Assembly: GCF_932276165.1 (NCBI RefSeq)
Contig: NC_063986.1
Span: 7,452,501-7,516,500 of the forward strand
Length of the DNA: 64,000 bases
Source: Plutella xylostella
Taxonomy: Eukaryota > Arthropoda > Insecta > Lepidoptera > Plutellidae
Direction of reading: 5' to 3'
In this document: piece after piece, positions 24,285 through 37,185 of the stretch
How the letters are laid out: every line of letters starts with the position of its first letter
How positions within the stretch are numbered: the stretch's first letter is position 1
Position numbers and translations under genes: made by a program
Notes under the pieces: model-generated
Told to the model about the DNA's origin: nothing
The model's database searches: none
What the model saw: the letters and a program-made list of their open reading frames with translations, nothing else

Positions 24285-25409
24285 GGGTGCGTATTGCGAC
24301 GTATAAAAACGAAATGTATAATTTCACATTAATAACGTTCACAACCTATAATGAACGTTACGTATAACAACAAAATCTATATTTTCATAAGGTATAAGAT
24401 TCAATTGGTATAACGTACATTTTATATAAAATCAAAATATATAATACTTACGAAGACTAATATCAATTCGTATAACATACATTACGTATATCGATTAAAA
24501 TATATACTATCGTTTAGTATAAAGTTCATAATCTGTGTTTAATTACCCAACACCGTCAAACCCCCTAGCGCCAAAACCTAAAGATAGGTGCGGCGACGAG
24601 CAAAGCGAGGAGGAGCATGTTAGGTGCACATGTTCGTCGAAACCAAAGCGGAGCGCAGCGAAGCGGAGCGGAGCGTCTCCCCACATAGCGCCAATAATAA
24701 TAATTATGTCAATACCCCTAGTACCAAAACCTAAAGATAGGTGCGACGACGAGCAAAGCGAGGAGGAGCGTGTTAGGTGCACATGTTCGTCGAAACCAAA
24801 GCGGAGCGCAGCGAAGCGGAGCGGAGCGTCTCCCCACATAGCGCCAATAATAATAATAATGTCAATACCCCTAGTACCAAAACCTAAAGATAGGTGCGAC
24901 GACGAGCAAAGCGAGGAGGAGCGTCTTAGGTGCACATGTTCGTCGAAACCAAAGCGGAGCGCAGCGAAGCGGAGCGGAGCGTCTCCCCACATAGCGCCAA
25001 TAATAATAATAATGTCAAAACCCCTAGTACCAAAACCTAAAGATAGGTGCGACGACGAGCAAAGCGAGGAGGAGCGTGTTAGGTGCACATGCTCGTCGAA
25101 ACTAAAGCGGAGCGCAGCGAAGCGGAGCGGAGCGTTCCCCCCACATAACGTCAATAATTTTTTGTGCATTATACATTATGATAATTATATCCGTTGTTAG
25201 AATATATGTTATAAACTTTATGCATTTTAATCGTTATATCAATTGAAATTATACTTTTTGAACGTTATTCTTTACGAAATTATGTATTTAGTAATTATGC
25301 CTTTCGTTTGTTATGCACAGTGATCGGTATACTTAATAAATTTATATCATATGGGCGTATACCTTGTGAATGTTATACCATTCGTTTTTATACCTCGTAT
25401 TACTTACCC
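24285..25409. mobile_element. Foldback-like element A (9-bp target duplication TAGATATTT)
   Basis: TAGATATTT at 24276-24284 is repeated at 25410-25418. The ends are GGGTGCGTATTGCGA and the inverted GGGTAAGTAATACGA. The left arm is a run of degenerate words of about 16 bp built on GTATAAC. The right arm repeats the reverse complement, GTTATACC. Between them stand four copies of a 100-bp GC-rich core. Long TIRs made of sub-repeats plus a 9-bp duplication recall Drosophila Foldback and Mutator-like elements. No transposase is encoded. Confidence 0.85.
24577..25135. repeat. Core array of element A: four units, exact 153-bp period
   Basis: The start of the shared core, CCTAAAGATAGG, recurs at 24577, 24730, 24883 and 25036. 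Each core is about 100 bp, rich in GCGGAGCG-type words, followed by an AT-rich spacer with AATAATAAT. The period is 51 codons, so both strands stay open through the array (about 220 and 208 codons). The apparent proteins are repeat artefacts: the sequence is conserved as DNA, and single cores elsewhere do not keep the frame. Confidence 0.85.
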
Positions 25410-25418
25410 TAGATATTT

Positions 25419-28400
25419 ACTTGAAAGGAAGTAAGGAAAACCGCTGGTTTGTTAAAGGATTCTTATATTAATAAGTCAACACATAGAAAAACGTAAAAAT
25501 CATAAATCCAAGGATCATAGAAAAAAGTATAAAACAATAAGTATATCAAAATAAGGATTTGCATGGCCAACAGTTATAACTACGGATCAAAAAACTAGCC
25601 CTAAGCCGTGATCGAAGAGGGTTGAGTGTGTCAATAAGTAGTTTCGATAATATGGCTCGTTTTACATAATTCTGTTTTTTAAAGATCACATGAAAAATAT
25701 ATTATATAAACGCATACTAGCTTCAGTTTCTGACTACCTCGAATGCACAAAGCCTATATACAGGTGACTACACTATTAGATATACAATAATCAACCTAAC
25801 TATATTTTTACTACAAAGATAAATGTATAAACTTAAGATGATTGAAGATTTATATTATTATATTAAGATATAGAAAGTTACACAATACTCTGAGATAGAT
25901 AAGACATAGAAAGTTACACAATACTCTGGTTGCACTACGTATTACCTACTACTATTTCATACCTATTTTTATTGTATACTTAATAGGTACCTAAATAGGT
26001 ACCTTAATTAAGTACCTGATAAAATAAATAAGTTAATTTTAATAAAAAAAACTGATAAGTCACAGGAGCAGGCCTTTCAATTAAAGGCGACTTATTTAAT
26101 TATTTTTTCCTCCGAAAGTGCCGAGTTGGGCTTGAACTTAGGAGTACCAAGCGGGATTTCCCTCCCCCGCGCCCGCCGCCCCCGCACCCCGCGCCCCGCC
26201 CCTCCGCGTTGTACTCAACATGAATATTCATATTGTAAACTCTTTTCTATCTCGGATTCTACCGCAAAAAACATTACTACAAAAAATTAAAACAACCAAA
26301 AATACCTTGAAGCTATTTCGGGTAGACCCTAAAATTCGGCAAAGAGCTAAAACACGCGGTTTGTAATATAATGGGAAATTCGTGACAATTTTATAGGTTG
26401 ATTAATGTTGTGGTTAGTTTGCAAGCCTAACTTCACAAGCTTGTAGTTAGGCTACTGACATTTTGATCGATCTATAAGTTTTACAATTGAACCCAAAAAG
26501 ACAATACGCAGCCAGCTATGATTAATAATTCCTTAGATTCTAATAGGATATTGTTCTTTTATTCTTATTTCAATAATTTGCTACTGTTTTCTTATTAGAT
26601 ACATATTTATAAGTAGACACCTGTTGTAAAATAGTCAATACTCAATTACTCGTCCAACCAAACTAAAGCATACGCTAAAATAATGATAAAGGAAGGGTGG
26701 CCTAGGATTTAAGTTTAAATTGCCTTTATATCTAACTAGTGTCACTCACGTGGGGACGTGATGGATCGACGATTGTATCTCCTTATTGCAATGGGATAAA
26801 GCCGATAACAGTTTCTATCCACCCTGTAAAAACCTTGAAATAAATAGACGGGTTCTAATAGAACGTTGGTACGCAAAAAGTGAATGGTCTTAATCGAATG
26901 GTGACACTTTAATGAAGGTCTGTATTGATAGATAAGAGCGATCGATTTGGATTTTGTAGACTATTTAAAATGAAGTAACCATACAACTACGAATAATTAG
27001 TTATAATAGATACTTACTTACAACACAAATCTGAGACAAACATAATAGGGTAAATAAAACAAGTGCTATCTAAAAAAATACGAGACTCCATATTGTCAAT
27101 AGACCTATGTCGCATGTCATGAAACCTTAATTTTACTGAGGTATGAATGAACTGTCCTCCTTTTATGCGCTAAAATCATCAGTAACTTTTGATCAGTACC
27201 AATACTAGTTACGGTCGAATGTCTATGCCATTATGTGTGAATTTATGCACGTAATTTCATGAATAACTATGCGTTATTTAAACTGCAATCATTCATATAC
27301 TTAGCAGAACAGGTAAACAATCTTAGTGTGCGGTAGATCGCAGAACGCTTAGGTTACTCTTATTCATAATTATAATAAAGTAATTCTATATAATAATAGG
27401 TATCATTATTATGTATTTTTGTGCAGATACACCTATGGTTGTTGACGTCGGCGGTAGCATGTGCATTAGAATATGCAATGCGGCGTGACGGTGCATCTAG
27501 AGGAGACGCTGGTAACTGGCGGCGTGGCTAAGCCGATGATTCAAGGATAATGCTGCCGTTCCAAGAACCTTCGACCATTCTCACATATTATTAGAAATAA
27601 TCATTTTGTTTTCAACTCTGATAGGTATAGCTATCACAGAGGAAGCTGGTATAAAATTGGTAACTTCTGTTGTGATGGGAGTTTTTTTTGGATGGATTTG
27701 TAACGTATTATACAAAGTTTTTCCAGCCTCTACTCCTCGAAGAAACTTATCAGCTGCAGAAGAAGTTTATTCTAGATTTGCGTTACGCACAAAAACCGTT
27801 AAAATTCTCTCGGGAAAATAAAAACACAATTTTAAATGCACATAATTTCTGCGGCAAGCCGCGAGACAGCTTACAGATGGAAAATATTAAAGGGAACTTT
27901 ACCTACATTTTTAAAGGAAGTTTTCTTTATCCGACGAATAAATCGAAGGTGGGAGGGAGAGGTTCCGGAAGGAAGTAGGAATCTGTTGTTTTATTCATGA
28001 AAAATAAAGTAGGGAAAAATGTGGAATGCTCAACTTGAGTTTTGCTCGAACTTGTTCGCACTGCAAATAAGAAACTAGAAAACTTGTGTAGGGAAACTTT
28101 TTAATGGATTTGAATTTTTTTAAATTTATTTATTTTGGGTTACAGTACCTATGGTCTTTTCACTGCATCTTACTTAAAAACACGTACTTAAGTATTTAAA
28201 AGAAAGTAGTTTAGAAAAATACTTGTAAGTATTTAATTTATAATATGTTATAGTGAACTGTTAGCACATCAGTCATACATTGATCAGTCTCTGACAAAAT
28301 TACAATTATATGACGATTTTATAACTACAAATAGCCGAGTTACATTTATACCAAAACGGTATCCTAATCAATTAGAATCCCTACAAAACCGACTGAAGTT

Positions 28401-29188
28401 CCACAACGCCTGAAACGATCCAATCTGGATAGTGCGTACGCGACAAATCCCGCCGACAAATCTATTAAACAATGCAAATTTGTTGTAATCCTCTTCAGGC
28501 GCCTCCGATAGAAATATTAAATTTTCATAAAGTATACATTAGAACTCGCAGCACCCGGCCCTCCGCGGGGATACACACACTGTCCGAACTGATCAATTGA
28601 TCATATCTGTATCAGTTGAGAATCATGATTTGGCTATTTAGGTACATTTACATCTCTTTTTATACCTCCTCCGCCATACTAGATTTAGGTACTTTGAGAG
28701 CAGAAATTATCTTTGTTCAGTTGTGATCATAATCATCTGTACCATGGTAACTTTAAGATAGTACAAGATTATTTATTATATGTAGGTATTTACATATCGT
28801 TTATACTTTATATTAATGTAGTTTATAAATATCTCTTGTTTTCACACGATACCCTATCTCCTATCAATTTGGTTGTCTAGAAGACATTACTTTTAGTAAT
28901 AAGGCCATTTACTTTAAGTAATTTTCATGTTTGTAATACTGTTTCTGTTTGTGTGCAATAAAGAGTATTTTATCTTTTTTATAGTAAAAGATCAATTAAT
29001 AAGAATACTATGTGCATAATATTAATTTATTAATAATACCTACTAATACATTCTATAAAAAAAAAAAATCTATTGTGTATCGTGCAAAAACTACGCTAAC
29101 TCGACTGCAATGGCCCAATTTCTGCCCTCTCTTATTTCAATCTACTATTGAATAAATTTGTTGTTGTATTTGTTGTTGCCATCGCGGC
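25419..29188. other. Intergenic, no gene seen
   Basis: AT-rich with a strongly C-rich block at about 26155-26215. A TGTGTGCAATAAAGAG motif near 28953 resembles the 3' end of a retroelement transcript. The overlapping frames at 27606-27978 gave no convincing domain. Confidence 0.4.
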
Positions 29189-29344
29189 CCTGCCTCCAAC
29201 ATCTGCGCATGTGGTGCGGCTCCACAGACCATGGAGCACCTGATGGTGTGCCCTGGATGTCCCAACACCTGCACCCGGGAAGACCTCCTCAAGGCCAACC
29301 AGAGGGGTATCGACGTGGCGGCCCACTGGGCCGCGGAAGTGTGA
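29189..29344 (+). pseudogene. C-terminal end of a LINE ORF2 (jockey/I/R1-like)
   Basis: 52 codons ending in a natural stop. They encode the Cys/His motif CACG...HLMVCPGC, then a segment closing AAHWAAEV. A CxCG...H...C block right before the stop is typical of ORF2 C termini in jockey, I and R1-type LINEs. Everything upstream is missing, so this is a strongly 5'-truncated insertion. The 3' tail probably runs to about 29390. Confidence 0.65.
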
Positions 29345-29399
29345 CAGTTGCCATCGACACGACAAGAAGAAGATTGAATAAATAATAAGAAACGGACTT

Positions 29400-31490
29400 T
29401 ACATCTACATTATATGATCAGTTAGGACTAAGGACGATGCCTGGTAACTTTGTAGAGTATGAATTGAGCTCGCACAAAGACTTTTAATGCGAACGTTTTG
29501 GTTACGCCAGTCACTTTCTAAATAGGATTATTTATAGACTTAGCTGTGGAGGATATCTTAATCGTTATTTAACTCGGAATAAGCCACCCACTTACATAAT
29601 TTTTCAAGAAAAAATAATGTGAAGTAAGCTATCCTTAAACAATTTTAAATTTTCAGGGATATTTTACTTTAATGCGATGAGTGTAAAATGTGAAATCTTT
29701 ATCGGACTTTACATTAACATTCTATGATCTTATATAGCTACATAAACTAATAACCATGAAATAAAAATGTTTCAAAAGGCAGCAACAGCAACAGAGTTCG
29801 ATTATCGAAACAAAATAAAACTCCACATCAAACGCCAACCCTTAACCCCGCGACGGACTGTGTGCCGAAATTTGCATATCACATCGGCAATATTATATCG
29901 TCACGCGAAAAACGTATCCCTTACGCCTGTATACACTTGAATGACGCGTGATGCTGTCGACCTTCCCTGACGTCATCCATCATTCGTGTGGCGCCTGCAC
30001 CGAGACTCCTGACAGCCGACTGGCAGCCGGGGGGGAACCCAACCCCCACACCCAAAAATAACCCTTATATATAAACGGTTTGGGTAGAAAACGGTTGAAA
30101 GAAATCAGTGGCATTCCACCTCTCGCGGGGGTGGGTGGATTCCTGTCAAACGCTGGCGAAGAGTTTGACAGACACGGAGCGAGGAGTATTTGACATGAAG
30201 GGGCTTGTTTGATACGGGGGTGAGCTGTCGGGGGGGTAAATTCTGCTCGGTCATGAATAGGCAATGGCCTCGGTTTATTTATAAAGATTGTATTCGCTAA
30301 ACGCCCCAGAGGACAGGCGTCCGCAAATGAACATGTGAGAGTAAATCAACTGCGATTGTGAAATAGAATCATCTTTCATAATTGAATCTCTTAACGACTC
30401 ATTTACATTTCTAGACTCTGTCTGTATAATGGATGAAATAACAGTGAACAGTTAAAACATTAAAATTACAAGTCAGAAAAGTAAGTAAACCATTTTAATG
30501 AACCCCCTTTCTTATGCACCATCTTGTTTAGGGGCACCGAGCGCCATAAAATACACGGCAGTGGCTGATATTTGGAGTCAGCGTGGAGTTCCAAATTTGA
30601 TTATTCCGCGAGGTTGGCCTATCGCCAGCGTTCGACTATTTATCAACTGCTCTCTTCGCCCGACGCTTTACAAGGATACTAATCATCGATGGGGGAACTA
30701 TATGGAGCGGCTCTCGTTGTTGCTAATGATTATAAAGGTGTGACAAGCGTGTTTGGACTGTGGCAGGATTAACATATAATTAACAAAGAGCGCTTTCAAT
30801 TTCCCGCTACAGCGCTGTGGTCACGCTGCTTTTTAAATCCATACAGTCGCGCCTCATTTCATCGATCGATTCTTATAAGTTACCATAAATAAAAACATAA
30901 TTTGTAAAAAAGTCAAGTCTTGCATCTCAACCGTAAAAAGTATTTTAATGCACGACGTAATCCAAAGTCTGTTTGTTTATTAAGTATCTGCTTCTGGGTT
31001 CCCCTATTCTAAGTAATGAAGTAATTCCTTAACCTAACACTATCTTGTAGTGACCATATCAATATTCGAAATCTTGTACGGTTTAAATAATTTGATTTGG
31101 TATGAAAAAAACACTATACATTTACAAATAAAATATACCTTACAATTAGTTATTAAAATATTAAAATAGATTTTAAAAAATATACCCTAATATAAAAAAA
31201 ACTGTTGCGTGAATTTATGATTATTGTAAAGATTTCAATTCCGTTGAAATTATATTTATTTATTTAACTACTATTGCCAATCAAATCGACCGGCGACCCA
31301 AATAAATTATTCCACAGAGGGGCCCCTTAAATTGACACAGTTAAAAATCATTTACAATATAATTACAGCTCCATATAAGTTCTCGGGGCAGTAAATTTTA
31401 TCGAGTTGTTATAGAGGCATAACCTCAGCGTGATAGTAAATCAAGTGTTGCATTAAAATCTACAAGACTAGGTGACGGTGTACCGCGAAT
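29400..31490. other. Intergenic, no gene seen
   Basis: No exon recognised. The open frames at 29980-30264 and 30498-30743 have no known domain. Confidence 0.4.
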
Positions 31491-31504
31491 GAGGGTGGAA
31501 AATA

Positions 31505-32267
31505 CGGTTCCCCTCATCTCGCATAATCTTTATTGACCAAAACTCATTTCGCATAACTCGTATGGTCTAAACTTTTTTGGCAGAACCATCACTTTGCCAA
31601 GACTTATGTGGCATAAGGCTCGTTTCGTCTAAATCTCTTTAGGCACAATCTTTAAACACCTAAGTTTCGTTTGCTCAAATTTATGTTCGTCTATACGTCT
31701 ATACCTATGTATAATCTTGTTTCTCCTAATGTTATCTTAATAAATAATATATTAAGTAGGTATGTAGTAAATGTACAAATTGTGGTATTTTTCTCCTAGG
31801 TACATCCCGAAAATCACGATATTGAATGATTAAAAAATCGAAAGTTAACGAGCAATATAATTATTATACAAACCCCATGAGATCGAAACCTAAAGATAGG
31901 TGCGACGACGAGCAAAGCGAGGAGGAGCGTGTTAGGTGCACATGTTCATCAAAACCAAAGCGGAGCGCAGCGAAGCGGAGCGGAGCGTTGTCCAAACAGC
32001 GGAAACAATACAAGGCACCAGTTTGCGCTATAGAGAGACGCTCCGTCAAAGTTAAAGCCAATCAAATATTATTTCTTTTAATAAACCTATTATTAGGCTA
32101 TTCAAGATTTGGCCATACCATTATTAGGCTAATCAAGATAATGCGAAATAAGTTTTTACTAATCGAGATTTATGCCATACGATTTTCGGCGAAACGAGAC
32201 TTTGACCAAACGTTACTATGCAATACGAGATTAGGCAAATAAATCTTAGGCCAAAAAAGGTAGAACC
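31505..32267. mobile_element. Foldback-like element B (9-bp target duplication TGGAAAATA)
   Basis: TGGAAAATA at 31496-31504 is repeated at 32268-32276. The element begins CGGTTCCCC and ends GGTAGAACC. The left arm is a chain of degenerate words of about 16 bp such as GGCATAAGGCTCGTTTCG. The right arm carries the reverse complement, for example CGGCGAAACGAGACTTTG. A single GC-rich core (31889-31988) matches the cores of element A almost base for base, yet the arm words are unrelated to those of A. Confidence 0.83.
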
Positions 32268-32276
32268 TGGAAAATA

Positions 32277-35200
32277 TCATGATTTATTGCCTTTATTGTT
32301 ACGAAATAAAATGATGCAAAATAGAACCGAAGCTTCCTTTAAATCGTTCGGGTTTGTATAAATACTTGTACGGGTTATCAAATTAAATCAGACGCTTAGG
32401 ATGGACTACCTAACTTTGTACTTAATAAATGTAGATGTCATTAAGTTGAAAAACAATTCATGTTTTGGGGAGAATATACCTAACTGACTAATGCTAAAAC
32501 TGCCATTTAACTAATACTAAATATACTTATGGTAATGATTACTGTCAATTAGAACCTAGGTACTTATAGTATTAATTAATTAATTGCATGTGTAACATAA
32601 ATGAGTAAAAGCCATTTCCGCAATTAAATCTACTATTGTATCTAACTATCCACAAAGGATTAGCTAATCATAACCAAGCCTGTCCATGAATTTGATGTAA
32701 GCCCATTAGAATATATTTTATTATTAAGTTTATAATAATTAACCTAAATAATAGGCATAATGAATAATAGTAAGCACAAGCATGGTGTGTAAGCTATAGA
32801 ATTACCGTAATAGAAATCAGATTTTTATAGATTTTAAATCCTTACACATTTAGACAAACGACTTCGTAATTTTCTTTACCGATGTTATGTTATCAGAGAA
32901 GTTTTAATTTCCTGTTGAATTTTTTTAGTGGTATTTTTCTACGCGCGTTATACTAGTTTTATTCCCTTGCAGGACAATAGTGGTTGTCTTTTCAGGAATA
33001 TCGATGACCCGACAATCCTATAGAACGACCTGAATACTTATCTTTAAACAAAAATATAATATTACTTACCCGGTTGTTACTCGAACCTGCCTCCTTCGGT
33101 TTTATACTCGCTAGCTTTACAAACCTTTGCAAGCTAAAAATAAACCTCTTACTTCATAAAACAAAAAAGAACAAGAAAGTAAATCCAAAGGCAAAAACGG
33201 CTTATTTTTCCTTTTCCCCTCCGTGTCGGATAGTGCGGTTTTATAGGCCATCGCGTATTTGACAAATGAACGTCATTATTTGACATACGCGCGGACGACA
33301 TGTTGTCTTTTGTTTTATATTAAACGCTTTATTGATATTCTGTAGCGTCTGTAGGGAGATGCAGACTTTAGTGCAATATGCTCGCTTAACATATTCAATT
33401 TAAGATTGTGTTTGTTTCGTTTTGTAGATGTTTAAAAAACATCTTAGTGTTATCGATAAAGGCAACTTTACGACACAATTACAAGAACATGATGACAGTG
33501 TATCTGTTGCGAATTTGATTTGACAACCATTTCCGGATTCAAAATGTATTGAATTTGACCATTCTCTCAAGAGATCAAATTGACACTTATTACTCCGTAA
33601 ATGTTATTTAGTTTTAACTTCGCAATAGAGCGCCAGGTGCTTTTATGAAACTCCTTTCATAGAACTAAACTTCTCACAAAATCATGCAATAATACACTAT
33701 GCAAGTAGGGTTGGCAACACAAGTGGTTCTACGGACGCGTCCGTAGCCCGTCATTCCTTTTATATTTTTTCATCAATGTGACACGTGACGCCTGAATGTC
33801 ATTTTCATATGATGAGAAAAAAAATGTTTATTAAGAAAACCGTCGCCCGACGATATTGCAATTTCCACTAGTGAAATATGGAGAACGATTTTTCACGAGA
33901 ATATAACAAGGTGAATAACGTCTTTAGATTAAACGTCGTAGAGAGGGTTGAGGCCTATTTTTAGATATTACTCGAGAGAGTTGATGGTTGTTCATATTAA
34001 ATCAGGAACATACGGAACCTTCTGTGGAGCTCGCCAGGACCGCTGGACCCACGACCTCAGAGAGGTAACCGGAAGTGCATGTATGAGGAAGGATTCGACA
34101 GCGTTGATGTGACGATTCTAGTGACTGGCATATATCTAGCAGTAGAAGATTTTATTGGTTGATGATCGTAAAAGATATGATATGTAGTGACATTTCACAA
34201 ACGGTCATCTGACCCCAAGCCAGGCAGGAAATAATTACGTCATGGGAGCGTTCATGGACATTGGACAGCGAAATCGGCTGATGCCCTATGTTTATATGAG
34301 TCAATCGGGCTAGGATCGAGCATAATTTATTATATATTTTATTTATTATATTTTTATAAAATAATTTAACCATTATTAGTTAAATATTAATAATAAAAAC
34401 CTTACCCATAGATCAAGATACTTTTTACTACTGCTTTGCAAATAATATGATGGTTGATGAGCATGGGGTTTTCAACGTTAGTAAACACACCAAACGACGT
34501 AGAAATCTTTATAAAGGTGTAAAATATCGTAAGTAATAGTATGCAGTAGCTATTCCCCGTGACGTGGCTATACAGGGTGTACAGAGTTGGGTGGAAGTTG
34601 TCGCGAGGGCCCGACGGCAGATGCGCCGCGCCGTTTGTGATTGTCTTGCCACGATGATTGATGATCTCGTCCCCGGCTGCGGCGTAGGGCTGCCAACTGC
34701 ATAGAAGTTTATTTTTTGTTTTGGTATAAAATTTAAACGGAGGAATAGTAGTATTTTGTAAGTGAGATAATTTCAATATGTAAGTATATGATTTAATTTT
34801 AATTTTCAATGCTGAATAAACTGTTGAAATCTCTTAATTATTATGTTTATACTTACCAACTAAACAAAAGCGTCGTATTCGGGAAGGAGAAACCGGATTA
34901 AAAGAGGCAGTAAACAAAGTGATTAGCAGATTTCGGCCATCTTTTGTTGTTTATTTAGGTAAAAGTAGGAGTAAAAAGTCTTTTGTGCGTTCATACGAGC
35001 GCGTTGACAATGGGGTAGCCCCTTTCGCTAATCTTGATTGACAGCTCGTCAAAATTCACCCTACACTACTGTTGAGTAGCTAGTATTCGTCACGCGTAGA
35101 TATTTATGTACAAAAGTCTTCATTTCAATTGGCCAATCGTGTAAGGAAAATTGCGCATGCGTGATTTCTCCGATTGGGATAAGTAAGTAGTACTATATCC

Positions 35201-35352
35201 AAATATTTAAGATTAATATGTAATTGAACCACGAGTAAGTGAAAAGTATACACGTGTAACATACAAAGATAAAGGATGTTGTGGGAGAAAATTCTATCAT
35301 AAAATACAAGTTAAAAAATATTTTTATAATCAGTAAAAAATTATATTAAGTT
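32277..35352. other. Intergenic with one short RTE-type LINE remnant
   Basis: At about 34030-34120 the plus strand reads as the tail of an RTE ORF (WTHDLREV-like block, then a degenerate end), similar to the copy at 63.8 kb. A possible element terminus, ATACAGGGTGTACAGAGT, lies at about 34572. Otherwise I see nothing. Confidence 0.4.
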
Positions 35353-36601
35353 ATATTTTTTCGGCTCTGCGGGCTACGTGGCCAGCCCATTGCCACTTCA
35401 GCGTGCTAATCCTTTTGGCTATGTCGGTAACTTTAGTTCTCCTGCGGATTTCTTCATTACGAATCCTATCTCGCAGGGACACGCCTAACATAGCCCTTTC
35501 CATAGCACGCTGAGCAACTCTGAGCTTGTGGATAAGCCCTTTGGTGAAGCACCACGTCTCGGCTCCGTAAGTCATCACTGGCAACACGCACTGATTGAAA
35601 ACTTTTGTTTTCAGACACTGAGGTATGTTTTCAGTGAAGATGTGTCGTAATTTCCCGAACGCTGCCCATCCGAGTTGGATTCTACGAGCTACCTCTTTAT
35701 CGAAGTTGGATTTACCTAATCGGATCACTTGTCCTAGGTAGGGATACTGATCAACAACTTCGATGGTGACACCTCCTACAGTTACGGGCGATGATGAAAC
35801 ATGTTCGTTCGACATGACCTTTGTCTTGTCCATGTTCATTTTCAGCCCAACTTGTTTAGAGGCATCATTGAGGTCTGTGAGCATTTCGCCTAACTCCTCC
35901 AGCGTTTCCGCCATAATAACTATGTCATCAGCAAATCGTAGATGAGAGATATATTCGCCATTGACGTTAATGCCCAGTCTTTTCCACTCTACAAGCTTAA
36001 AAACATCTTCCAGTGCACAGGTGAACAGTTTCGGAGAAATAACATCTCCCTGTCTCACGCCCCTTTGCAACTGGATCGGTTTTGTGCTATGTTCGTGTAA
36101 TCGAACTGACATTGTGGCAGCATTGTACATACATCTAAACACCTCGATATAGCGATAGTCTATATGGCACCGCTGAAGGGATTGAAGCATCGCCCAGAGC
36201 TCAATAGAATCAAAGGCTTTCTCATAGTCCACAAACGCTAGACATAAAGGTAGATTATACTCCTCGGTCTTCTGTATAACCTGCCGAAGCGTGTGTATGT
36301 GATCTATGGTACTATAGCCTTTTCGGAACCCGGCTTGTTCGGGTGGCTGGAAGTCGTCGAGTCTTTGCTCGAGACGATTCGTAATAACTCTCGAAAACAG
36401 CTTGTACACATGGCTCAGAAGTGCAATGGGTCTATAATTCTTCAATAGGGCTTTGTTGCCTTTCTTGAAGAACAAAGTCACTACACTTCTGCTCCATGCC
36501 TCCGGGCTTGTGCCTTCGAGTATGACGGAATTAAACAGCCTCCGAAGTGCTATTAAAATCGGTCTACCGCCGGCTTTCAGAAGTGGCAATGGGCTGGCCA
36601 C
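35351..36601 (-). pseudogene. RTE reverse transcriptase fragment (inverted part of the LINE)
   Basis: An open frame of 416 codons covers the RT core: NYRPIALLS, EQAGFRKGYS, FVDYEKAFDS, RQGDVISPKLF and the catalytic FADD motif, followed by the thumb region. The endonuclease and start are missing. The stop codon is borrowed from host flanking DNA, because the LINE is inverted and the frame runs out of the element at 35363. The uninterrupted frame suggests a recent insertion. Confidence 0.88.
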
Positions 36602-36818
36602 GTAGCCCGCAGAGCCGACGACCGCTGGAGTAGAAAGGTTCTGGAGTGGAGACCCCGTGTCGGCAAACGGCGTGTCGGTCGCCCCCCAACCCGTTGGTCT
36701 GATGATCTGCGGAAGGTAGCGGGAAGCCGCTGGATGCAGATGGCGGGTGACCGTTTGGGGTGGCGATCGTTAGGAGAGGCCTATGTCCAACAGTGGACTA
36801 TGGAAGGCTGAGAGAGAG
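35363..36818. mobile_element. RTE-type LINE with 5' inversion (twin priming) and 10-bp target duplication
   Basis: ATATTTTTTC at 35353-35362 is repeated at 36819-36828. From about 36575 to 36818 the element reads on the plus strand as the C-terminal end of an RTE ORF plus 3' tail ending in (GA)n. From about 36600 down to 35363 it reads on the minus strand as the preceding part of the same ORF. The two parts overlap by about 45 bp, so inverted copies of the WQWAGHVARRA-coding segment stand at 35363-35404 and about 36575-36618. This is the structure left by twin priming during target-primed reverse transcription. Confidence 0.88.
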
Positions 36819-37185
36819 ATATTTTTTCAGTGACAACCCTAGCTCATCTTTCGGCTCACGTTTATTCAATATAAGCAAACTCAAACATAGGCCACCGCGA
36901 GCTCTTCACCAAATATTCTACATTCGTCAACCCACTTACTTCATACGTACCCACTGTTTACTGTTATCTAGGATGTAGATAATTTACCAACAATATATTA
37001 CGAAAGCTTGAACAAACCAAGCACCTTACATTCAATAAATTTTCGGGTCATTTTATTGACTGCTACACTAAATATTCATTAAAGTCAACAAGATAATTAT
37101 TATTAATTATTATTCATTAATCAAATAAATAAGTAAGGCATGAAATTTTAGACCAACACCATAAAAAAGTCGCCACGAAAGCTTA

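Noticed and set aside
24535..25200. Long open frames on both strands (about 221 and 208 codons)
   Set aside because: They are the 153-bp core array of a mobile element read through. The period is a multiple of three, which keeps all frames open together.
27606..27978. Two overlapping frames with a weak likeness to a gypsy RT connection region
   Set aside because: The likeness is limited to a few aromatic residues. No RT or RNase H motif accompanies it.
31826..32242. 138-codon plus-strand frame
   Set aside because: It crosses the core and right arm of foldback-like element B.
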